Origin: Rhyacophila brunnea
Lineage: Eukaryota; Arthropoda; Insecta; Trichoptera; Rhyacophilidae
Direction of reading: 5' to 3'
Length of the DNA: 64,000 nucleotides
Assembly (NCBI GenBank): GCA_022495005.1
Contig: JAGYXB010001997.1
Location: 1,116,001 to 1,180,000 of the forward strand
Made by a program: the position numbers and the translations under genes. How positions within the stretch are numbered: the first letter of the stretch is position 1; every line of letters begins with the position of its first letter. Shown piece after piece: positions 56,283-64,000 of this stretch. Below the pieces are notes generated by a model. It made no database searches. It had not been told where the DNA came from and worked only from the letters and a program-made list of their open reading frames with translations.

Positions 56283-56513
56283 TATCTGTCTATTTTAAAT
56301 AATTCAAAGCTTACAACCAATTAAATAAGTGATACCAGCAGGGCAATTTTTGCCACCAAACCGCTTTGACTGAAGCAGGTAAAATTTTTAGTTTTTAAGT
56401 AAATATTGTGTGCTATGTAGGTGTGAGCAACAGGTCATAGCGCTTCATTCAAAAATTGGCCTCCAGTGATTTCTATTGTTGTCTCTGAATATTTCATCAA
56501 TCACCCAATATCA

Positions 56514-56675
56514 TCATTTACGGCACCACAATCCTTGGCGGGTCTTGATTACCTTCATCCTGGACGATACAGCGGCGACACTCTTCAGTTGCTTTGACCG
56601 AACATTCTTAAATAATCTCCTGTGGCACAGATTAGCCATCTCAATTACGACCAGGTCTTTTCTTGCCCTCGTAGG
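56514..56675 (-). pseudogene. unidentified coding-like relic, part 2
   Basis: A 53-codon minus frame reads DLVVIEMANLCHRRLFKNVR, SKQLKSVAAVSSRMKVIKTR and QGLWCRK before tandem TGA stops. It is basic and amphipathic and looks once coding. It lies between part 1 and a family D LINE on the other strand. Not recognised. The plus frame at 56476-56793 is its shadow. Confidence 0.35.
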
Positions 56676-56814
56676 TTACGCACATAGCCCGCCTTTCTGG
56701 TACATATATCTTCCAGTCTCTGCATTTTCATATGCCATTCTTTTTGCCTTTATAAAGTATATTCGCGTCAGGTCCATCGACTGTATATTTTAAATTTAAT
56801 TATCTAATATAGAA

Positions 56815-57440
56815 ATTTTTTCATTAACAGCGAACCAATCGAACGTGTGACCCATTATAAATATTTAGGTACATGGGTCAATGAGAAATGGGACCAGTCT
56901 CAGGAAATAAAAACTAGAATTGAGATCGCACGGAGCGCCTTTCTCAAAATAAGACGCCTCCTTAGCAATCGAGATCTTAACCTAGGTCTGAGACTACGTA
57001 TGGTACGTTGTTATGTTCTCTCAATTCTTTTCTATGTTATGGAAGTATGAACGTTAAATCAAGAGATATCACGGAGACTTGAAGCTTTCGGGATATGGCT
57101 GTATAGACGCATCCTCAAAATTCCTTGGACTCACCGGGTGACAAATGTTGAAGTTCTCAATCGAATGGGGAAAGACCGAGAAGTTAGTTCTATGTAGTAT
57201 CAAAACCAGGAAACTACAGTACCTCGGCCACATTATGAGAGGACAAAAATACAGCATTCCCCAACTTGTCATTCAAGGAAAGATCAATGGGAAGCGTAGC
57301 AGAGGATGGCGCCGCATTTCGTGGCTTAAGAACCTCCGTGACTGATACTAGTGCAACTCCACTGAACTGTTCCGGATAGCAGACGACAAAGACAAGATCG
57401 CCTTGATGGTGGCCGACCTCCGCTAGCACATTGATTGCCA
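56815..57440 (+). pseudogene. LINE 3' half, family D, copy 4
   Basis: The longest family D copy. 56847-57050 encodes THYKYLGTWVNEKWDQSQEI, ARSAFLKIRRLLSNRDLNLG and YVLSILFYVMEV, the YLG region after RT motif C and the YGxExW equivalent. A TGA follows; then DNA matches the 51.6-kb copy to the end (57145-57345 encodes SIKTRKLQYLGHIMRGQKYS and RSRGWRRISWLKNLRD). A 4-bp insertion near 57187 shifts the frame. Minus frames at 57069-57441 are shadows. Dead. Confidence 0.85.
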
Positions 57441-57560
57441 ACTAGTTTTACATAAAATTGTTAAAAAATGATTATTTGTTTCTAAGGTATTATTTGATAG
57501 GTTATGAAAGAATATAATGTTTTTTTTCATTTTGATGATTTTTATACGTAAATATTGGTT

Positions 57561-58160
57561 TTAATGATGTGCCGGCCACATGTGACCGTCGCGGCGCCAA
57601 CAAGTTAATTTATTCTATTGCGCCGGGCCGGCCATTTCGCCGGTCACCGGTCCATATGTGTTGACGAGAGCATGGTGCCATTTCGCGGTCGAATTATATT
57701 TATATTTAGATAGTATAATAAACAGAAAAGGCACAAATACGGAATAAAAGTTTTAAAATTGGGTAGAATACCTGTATACACATAAGCTGAAAATATACGT
57801 ATACATACCTTATAATCATTTTTGTTATTCTATTTTTTTATTATTTACATATTTTTTATAACTTACATTTTTATAATCTATTTAATTTTTATTTTTATAT
57901 CAATAAAAACACATTTACAATTTAAAAGGAAAACTTTTTTTTTCATTATGTACATTCTTTACATTAGTGAGCCTATATTTTGTGACTGGGAAGACATATT
58001 TTCAGGCCAAGTGGCAGTAATATACAGAAGGGCCATGCCGGTCACCGCGTATCGAAAAATGCACTGCGCGCGTGCCCGCCGGCGCTGTAGAACAACTCTA
58101 AAGCAGGTCTTCTTTGCCGGTCACCGGTGACCCCCATGCCGATCAACGTGCTAGGGGATG
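57561..58160. other. region with two GC-rich blocks
   Basis: 57565-57700 and 57990-58155 are GC-rich islands within AT-rich DNA. The word GCCGGTCACCG occurs three times (57638, 58038, 58120 approximately), twice as GCCGGTCACCGGT. This could be the two ends of an unclassified DNA transposon with an AT-rich centre, but I could not align them as inverted repeats. No gene is supported. Confidence 0.4.
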
Positions 58161-58860
58161 GCATAATAAGAATAAGAATATAGAGTAAACAAAAAAGGTA
58201 TAAAAAATGCTGGAATTACAATACATCGACTACGGTCAATTTACGTGAACCTCGTTTAAAGTAATAGAAAAATCGCTGAATGTGCTTAATTTTTCCGCAT
58301 TCATACGATTAGCACAATCGACTGTAAAAACTCTCTAAAAATAAAAACAGTTTTTGGTAGGGTTATGGATAAACTCCCGTCGGGTTTTTGTTTTGTTTAA
58401 AAATTTTCGCTTCGGTAGCGGTAATTTTTTTTCGCTTGTTAGCAGACTATTATAGCGGAAAACTTTTTGTATTGCATCGAAAAGTTCCCATACAATTTTT
58501 CGTACATATCTGGCGAAACGTTTAAATTTTACATCACAATTTTACCATTAGTGAATAATTGAACGCAAAAACAATGTTTGAAAACAACGTGAAAATGTTT
58601 GTTCCTTCATGAAAACGACAAATCCGTTTACAATAAAAATATAAAAATTGTTTTCACAACACTTTAAAATATAATTAAACAAACATAATGAAAATTCATA
58701 TTTCGATACCCTGCTTCTATACGGAAATAAATAAATAATATATCACATATTTATTCATTTTGTTAACTGTCAATTCATGGTGGAACTGCATTGTATTGTT
58801 GTTTTAATTTAATGAAACGCAATTTTTTTGTTTATAGTACTTATTCCACTTTTAATCAAT
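58161..58860. other. no recognisable feature
   Basis: AT-rich spacer. Nothing supported. Confidence 0.5.
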
Positions 58861-58861
58861 A

Positions 58862-58912
58862 AATTAGGACCGGTTTCATCCGCCTCAGAGGGACATTTTC
58901 AACTGAAAAAAA
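58862..58912 (-). repeat. conserved short motif, possible hammerhead-like core, copy 2
   Basis: Minus strand: CAGTTGAAAATGTCCCTCTG then AGGCGGATGAAACCGGTCCT. It pairs with the block at 28188-28260. Here CTGA, a G at the fifth following position, and GAAAC are present, so the core resemblance is closer than in copy 1, but the position that should be A is C. Confidence 0.45.
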
Positions 58913-59051
58913 TGCATTTTATTAAATTAACACAACAATATATCACATATGATACCATTCCATATATTTTGATTTTTTATTAGTCAATAAAGAAACAAGT
59001 GAAATTTCTCTTGAATTAAGCAAATAAAATGCTTTCATCTATATTCTATAC

Positions 59052-59455
59052 CGGTGGTCGTCAAACTGTGTTCCGCAAAACCCCGGGGTTCCGAGGCACC
59101 TCTCTGGGGGTTCCGCAAGTCAAAAAAATCGACAAATAGACCTAGACTTTGAAAAATTGTGTAAGAAAATACAAGCACACCTCAGTTACTAAATATTCAC
59201 AAGGGTAGGAGACAGCTGGGGAGCGAGTTGATGCTACTAGCGAGTGAATTGTATTAATTTTATGTTAAAAATATTTTTATAAAAATACAATAATTTTCTT
59301 TAATAATTGTCTTTACATAAAGTAACTATAACACATTGATCTACTTTGAATATTATTTTAAGATATATTTTGCTAAGGATAGTATAGGGTTTCCCAATAA
59401 AAAAAAAACTTATAATTTAAGGGTTCCGTGAGTCGACAAAGTTTTAAGACCACTG
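59052..59455. mobile_element. hAT-type MITE
   Basis: A 404-bp element with ends CGGTGGTCGTCAAACTGTGT and (right complement) CAGTGGTCTTAAAACTTTGT. The flanks TTCTATAC (59044-59051) and TTTTATAC (59456-59463) match at 7 of 8. Left GGGGGTTCCGCAAGTC and right GGGTTCCGTGAGTCGAC words are in the same direction. No ORF. Confidence 0.8.
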
Positions 59456-59832
59456 TTTTATACGATGACATTTATAATTGTTTTATTGATTTAACTTACA
59501 CTCAGGTCATGTTGGTACCTATCCATTAATTCAATGATTAAAAATATATCTGCGTAGAGAAACTTTTAGCCCAGTCGCACACTTGGTAACTCGTCCGACT
59601 GCAATACGTAGAATTTGCCGACGTGATTTTGTTGTCATTCACAAAACACAACACGTAGCGTCGGTGCGACGTTTTACGTAGAAAAAAACATCTTCATGTC
59701 ATGTAAGAAATTTCACTCGAAATTGATCGAATGTAGAATAGCACAATATTGCGTCAGCGCATGTGCAGAAGCTGCTTTTTCATTCGTTTCGGCAAGGCGC
59801 GTGACGTCACTGTCGGCATGGCCTCGCTTGTA

Positions 59833-60558
59833 GCCGGCTCTGACATCCATCCTGACGGTGTTGCATATGAAGACTGCGCACATATGCCTAGCGACAGTCG
59901 CATATCACCTTTTAAACGTAAAGAAATTTAGATGCGGCGATCGGCGAGCTGATAGAGGAATGACCAATTCGTAGGTGTTTGTATGCGTCCTGGCGTTTTC
60001 GACTCGCAGCCCGAAAAGCATGCGACTAGTCGATAACAACATCAGATTTTTTTTTCAAACTAAACAGTCGCATTCGATCCAATGACATTATTAATGGACA
60101 ACGCACTCAATACAGTAGCTAGCAAGTAAATTCGCACATAGCGACATTTGCACATGTATAGGTAGAGGTCACACAATTTCCATTATGCGATATCACGCAT
60201 CGGGAATTTATAACAATATCACCTTTATTGTAATGGCGTTAGAATAGTGTTTCTAGTGTCAATGTTCATTTGAGCGAATCCGTTCAAACCGAACCGTTCG
60301 GCAGACCCGACTAAAAGCATCGAGGATTTATACCAATATCACCTTTATTGTAATGGCGTTAGAACAGATTATGCCATTCGGCAGACCCGACAAAAAAGTG
60401 AGTGTCATTTTTATTCCCAGATGATTCGTCCATATGTCATTGCATTCGACCAATCTGCGGAGCTCCATTTGGCAACGTGTGTTTTGTGAATAACGATGAC
60501 GTCACATCGACGTATTCGACACGTTGCAGGCGGGACGAGTTTTTATGTGAGAGCGGGT
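59833..60558. mobile_element. PIF/Harbinger-type element, family F, copy 2 (middle)
   Basis: A reverse-oriented family F member: starts GCCGGCTCTGACATCC, includes CATATGCCTAGCGACAGTCG, ends with CCAATCTGCGGAGCTCCATT and GATGACGTCACATCGACG to GTGAGAGCGGGT. All of these match the complement of 10452-11025. Flanked by GTA at 59830-59832 and 60559-60561. It is interrupted by the family G element. The frame 59749-59931 (+) crosses its edge. Confidence 0.7.
60078..60441. mobile_element. 8-bp-TSD element, family G, copy 2 (inner)
   Basis: A 364-bp copy of the element at 43317-43673 with the same internal near-duplication (step 120 bp). Flanked by GCATTCGA at 60070-60077 and 60442-60449. Removing it and one copy of the 8-mer restores continuity with the complement of the 10.5-kb family F element around CCAATCTGCG. 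Confidence 0.85.
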
Positions 60559-60649
60559 GTACAAGTCGAAGAGATTTGCAACATTTCCGGCGGTTTTAAT
60601 TTATGACTATATCCCAGTCGAGACGATTTTCTATGTGCGATCTGGCTTA

Positions 60650-60939
60650 ATTTTCTGAATAACTTACCAAAAAAAAAATTTTTTTTCACTCTAAAACTCA
60701 ATTTAGTTGGTTGTCGGATCGAGATTTAATAATATGTGATACCATTATTATCTTATATTAAATTCTTCTCTTAGACATCGAGAATTGCGTAATTATTTAT
60801 CTATATATTGCGCTATTGATAATAAATAATAAATAACCTGTCAAGCTTTTTGCAATACTGACAACAATTGAATATTTATTATACATGCATGCATCATAGT
60901 GGGTAATCGTCATTTCGTAATGCTTGATAGTGATTAGAT
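60650..60939. other. no recognisable feature
   Basis: AT-rich spacer between the nested elements and a SINE. Nothing supported. Confidence 0.5.
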
Positions 60940-61165
60940 CACGTCGCGTGCTATGGATCCAGATCAGTGCTGGGCTGCCGATTCGAGAGGGCAGGGTTCG
61001 ATTCCCGGGCGTGGGATACAAGCCGCGGTCACGTGGTCAGCTGGTCACGTCAGATGGAAGAGTTCTGAGGCAGGGGGGAGGGAGCAGATGCGCTCGTGTT
61101 TATACGCTTCAATTGAGCCGAGATGTCGCCAATGGCGGTTCGTCAAAGTAATAAAATAATAAAGT
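60940..61165 (+). repeat. tRNA-derived SINE, second family
   Basis: A-box-like TGGATCCAGATCAGTGCTGG and a strong B box in GCAGGGTTCGATTCCCGGGC, followed by a GC-rich body (GATGCGCTCGTGTTTATACG) and an AT-rich tail with AATAAAATAATAAAG. The layout is that of a Pol III SINE. Only one copy is present here, so boundaries are approximate. Frames 60924-61159 (+) are shadows of its GC-rich body. Confidence 0.65.
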
Positions 61166-61564
61166 TTTTACGTCAATAAAAAATATTTCTGACATAATTT
61201 AAAAAATAGTTTTTTTATTTTATTTTTCTACGCTGTTTTGTAACTCTTTAGTTCTCTTTATGATGAGTTTGTATTTTATAATACTTATGTAATATTATGT
61301 ATTAAATTTATTATAAGGGTGCAAAAACATTAATTTTCATATTATAATGACTTAAATAAAACTTACACACGGTGTCCGGTAATTTGTACGAAGAAAAATA
61401 GGCCGGTACTGTGTCCCGATTCAGAAATGACCGACAAGCATTTAATCCTAATGAAATGGTCACCATGCAGTACTATACGATGGCAGGTCATTTGTACGAA
61501 TTTTAATCCAAATAATAATAATTAATATGTTTTACATTTGTATTTTTGTAATATTTGTAACTTT
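61166..61564. other. spacer with a Mutator-like end word
   Basis: GGTGTCCGGTAATTTGTACG at 61377 resembles the CGTGTCCGGAAATTTGTACG end of the Mutator-type family, and TCATTTGTACGAATTTT follows at 61489 in the same direction. No inverted partner, so no element is called. Confidence 0.4.
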
Positions 61565-61792
61565 AGAATATATGTTTTAGAATATATCAGAACACGATGC
61601 CAATCCACTATTATTGGTTGCTTAGTGGGCGGTCCTAGCAACTAAATTATTAATATATACGTGCGTTACTATAGAAATCAAAATGATATTTCAGTATTCT
61701 ATATTTGTTGGGTTTGTTTTTATTTACTTCATATCAAGTACAAGTTTGAGCATATTGAGCATAATAATTCAACAGAAATTTTAAAAACGTTG
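61565..61792 (+). repeat. dispersed repeat DR3, copy C (truncated)
   Basis: Right-hand part of DR3: TATATCAGAACACGATGCCA, GTCCTAGCAACTAAATTATT and TTACTTCATATCAAGTACAA to the AAAAACGTTG end, followed by TA. The left part is missing. Some 380 bp downstream is GTAACGCCACTG (62166-62177), like the right end of the hAT element that holds copy B. Confidence 0.65.
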
Positions 61793-61794
61793 TA

Positions 61795-62626
61795 AGTATA
61801 TATAAAAAGTTATTTTTATCTTGTTATTATTTTTAATTCATTTTATAAAATAAAAACAATTTTATTAAAAAAATATATTAATTAAGCCGTTATTACTATG
61901 TTAGGTTGGTACTCAATCAAAATTAAATTAAAACTCTCTTGCCTATGGGTCGTATTTATAAATATTTATGTTAAGTATATTAGAATTTTTTTAAGTTACT
62001 ATCTCGTTGGAATTAGTGTTATCTAAAATATCGACTAATAAAACATAATTATTATCAACGAACACCTTCTTTCGGTAAGTTACTACCTACTTTCACGAGT
62101 CGTCTTTGGTGGGAACAAAGAATAAAGAAGCGCAATATATGCACAAAGAAAAACTTTTTAAATGTGTAACGCCACTGATTGTCACATCCTGCCCAGAAGC
62201 AATGAAGCCTCGATCACGGATGTAGCCCCGTCCCTCTCTTTCCCGTTCTTCAAGATATGCTCCCTCTCTCTTCCCGCTAACAAGTCATTTTCTTGAAAAA
62301 AAATAATATCACGGCTATTTAACTTCTACTAACAGTATCTATCTTTGATTTTAAGTGTTACTATTTTATACACGGTGTTCCAAAACTCACGGTTCCCTCC
62401 ATTGTAATTTTAAGTAAAATATGTTAAGACAATCACCGATACAATGTACATAATATTTTAACAGATTTTTTTTCTAGGATCGGTTGTTTACCGTCTCCAT
62501 AATCACAATTTTGTTGGTAAGAAAAATAAATAAAAAAGAAAACACGTTATATACCTACACACAGGAAACACTAAAATAATGAGAACTTAGTTGCTTTTGC
62601 TGGGTAAGGGTATAACCAAGTTTAAA
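61795..62626. other. no recognisable feature
   Basis: AT-rich spacer with a pyrimidine-rich patch at 62220-62275 and a possible solo hAT end near 62177. Nothing else supported. Confidence 0.45.
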
Positions 62627-63405
62627 TCGTCTTCTTCTTCTTCTTCCACGGCGCTATATCCCGGGGTGGGATTTGGCCTCCTCTACAACTGCTCTCCACG
62701 CACTCCGGTCTCTCGTCACACTTCTCCAGTTACCGGGTCTTCCTATATGAAGTCAGTCCACTTCTACGGCGTCAGCCCATCTCCTTCTTGGACGGCCTCT
62801 GGTTCTCTTCCGTTAGGGTAGCCACTTTGTCATGATCCTTGGCACTCTAACTGCATGCATTCTCTCCACATGTCCCGCCCATCGTAGTCTTTGGGACTTA
62901 CAGTATCTTATGATTGTTTGCTGTTCAATCAGCTCTTCCAACTCGTGGTTCATTTTTATTCTGTAGTTCCCATTTTCCAACGTGGGTCCAAAGATTTTGC
63001 GGAGTATTTTGCGCTCGAAGACAGCTAATTTGTTTTCCTCGTTTTGAGTTAAACACCAAGTCTCACAGCCATAAGTGACCACTGGCCTTATAATTGTTTT
63101 ATAAATTAGAAGTTTACTTCTTCGGCCTAGAATTTTCGACCCCACCAGTCGCTTGCAGGCATGCCATCATTTATTCCCGGAGATAAGTCAGATTTTTATC
63201 TCCTCTGCTGTCTTATTTTGAGTATTTAGGCTGGATCCGAGATACGTGAACTTGTCTACCCCTTCATATGCATGCTGTCCTATGTCTATATTTTGCAGCG
63301 GTACGTGATCGCGTGTGCTGACCATATACTTAGTTTTTGACTGGTTTATATGCAGCCCAGCGTTTTCTGCTTTTATTTTCATAGTGCCACCATGGTCGAT
63401 CACCT
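62627..63405 (-). pseudogene. LINE 3' half, family B
   Basis: Minus-strand non-LTR relic. 63188-63403 reads NAGLHINQSKTKYMVSTRDH and DKFTYLGSSLNTQNKTAEEI, the block just after the RT catalytic motif. A frameshift and stop near 63180 follow. 62813-63145 reads LLIYKTIIRPVVTYGCETWC, VFERKILRKIFGPT and RYCKSQRLRWAGHVERM. After a TAA at 62813-62815 the same frame continues RTRGRPRRRWADAVEVD, GRPGNWRSVTRDRSAWRAVV and EEAKSHPGI to a TAG (62654-62656). A GAA-repeat tail (CTTCTTCTTC on plus, 62630-62646) ends it. The 5' side is truncated; RT catalytic residues are not included. A 118-bp copy of its end lies at 8.16 kb. Confidence 0.85.
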
Positions 63406-64000
63406 TTTAGTGATTTAAACTTGAGAGAAGTTTAAATAGTAAGTATTGAAAAATATAGGTTAAACTTAAAGAGGCTATATGACAGCGAGTGGCAGTCAAA
63501 GCCTTGGTAAAATCATAAAAAAATAGAATACACTTAAACACGTGTTAAGGAATAGGTATATTATTTTCAATAGTTATATATCTATTATACTATTCATTAT
63601 AGTGTCACGTTAACGAATGGGTTAAATTTTATTAGTTTTTGAGGAGCGTGCTTTGCGTTCGTTATATATTATCGCCGTCATAAAGTAATAAACCGAACCA
63701 ACCTTCAAAACGTTGTTCCATCGCGACTGTTTTTCATATTTTTATCTTTGTAATTTGTTCTGTGCTTACACCCAATCTCTGTTTCGACTTTTTTACCATC
63801 ATTAACCAGCATCGGATGAAAAAAAGAAAGTCCACCCACCTACAAATTAGTCCACTCTTCTAGGTCACTGGTTTTTTACCGCCATCCCTTTCTGCCAAAC
63901 TTGATAAGATTGGCAATCCATCGTACTGTTATGCATAAAATCAATAAGTAGATAACAGATTCTAATTAAAGAAACCGCAACTTACCCTGATAACAATAGC
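63406..64000. other. no recognisable feature
   Basis: AT-rich DNA to the window end. No supported coding region, RNA or repeat. Confidence 0.5.

Larger units (their letters stand above)
59569..60646. mobile_element. PIF/Harbinger-type element, family F, copy 3 (outer)
   Basis: Inverted ends GCCCAGTCGCACACTTGG and (right complement) GCCAGATCGCACATAG, flanked by TTA at 59566-59568 and 60647-60649. The right part, TTGCAACATTTCCGGCGG to TATGTGCGATCTGGC, matches the right end of the family F copy at 10.5 kb. It contains a second family F element (59833-60558). Its own sequence without the insertion is about 350 bp. Confidence 0.7.

Noticed and set aside
1..64000. Bacterial-type systems, CRISPR arrays, operons or viral genes
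   Set aside because: No regularly spaced repeats, no clustered long ORFs, and clear eukaryotic retroelement content throughout; nothing supports them.

Overview
This is an AT-rich eukaryotic window, most likely from an insect. The main clues are TTAGG-like tracts (the insect telomere motif), tRNA-derived SINEs, arthropod-style non-LTR retrotransposon tails and many small inverted-repeat transposons. The base composition and tracts such as ATAATATTATAAT would suit a sap-feeding hemipteran, but a repeat-only window cannot settle the species. I find no intact host protein gene, rRNA, functional tRNA, CRISPR array or operon-like layout. Almost every open frame is short and is either chance or part of a decayed mobile element. 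The window is best read as intergenic or intronic DNA filled with transposon relics.

Layout. 1-8.5 kb: a 9-bp-TSD (Mutator-type) foldback element, a TA-flanked MITE, SINE copies, a 1.45-kb reverse-transcriptase fragment on the minus strand, and three further LINE 3' ends. 9-20 kb: a hAT derivative that keeps the C-terminus of its transposase, a PIF/Harbinger-type MITE, a second Mutator-type copy, three TTAA-flanked foldback elements (15.2, 17.3 and 19.3 kb), and a small GC-rich island at 18.25 kb. 20-28 kb: one SINE, two foldback elements, two more Mutator-type copies and long stretches without recognisable content. 28-36 kb: four hAT-type elements within about 4 kb (each with an 8-bp TSD, two exact and two with one or two mismatches), a SINE carrying a PIF/Harbinger-type insertion, and a LINE tail with a GAA microsatellite. 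36-45 kb: a LINE relic, an unidentified cysteine-rich coding relic with a poly(A)-like end, and a 1.4-kb hAT element holding a LINE relic, a second transposon and a third repeat. 45-64 kb: a TATA-box/small-ORF candidate, more Mutator-type, hAT, SINE and LINE copies, and a three-level nest of DNA transposons at 59.57-60.65 kb.

Nothing here works together as a pathway. What links the features is insertion history: target-site duplications (TSDs) let elements be assigned to superfamilies and, in several places, put insertions in order. The strongest results are five Mutator-type copies judged by 9-bp TSDs, the hAT set judged by 8-bp TSDs, and the nested insertions at 34.0, 43.3 and 60.1 kb. The unexplained items are the cysteine-rich relic at 37.7-38.1 kb, the GC island at 18.25 kb bounded by identical 8-mers, the 40-codon ORF behind a TATA box at 46.0 kb, and two copies of a short conserved motif that may be a decayed hammerhead-like core.
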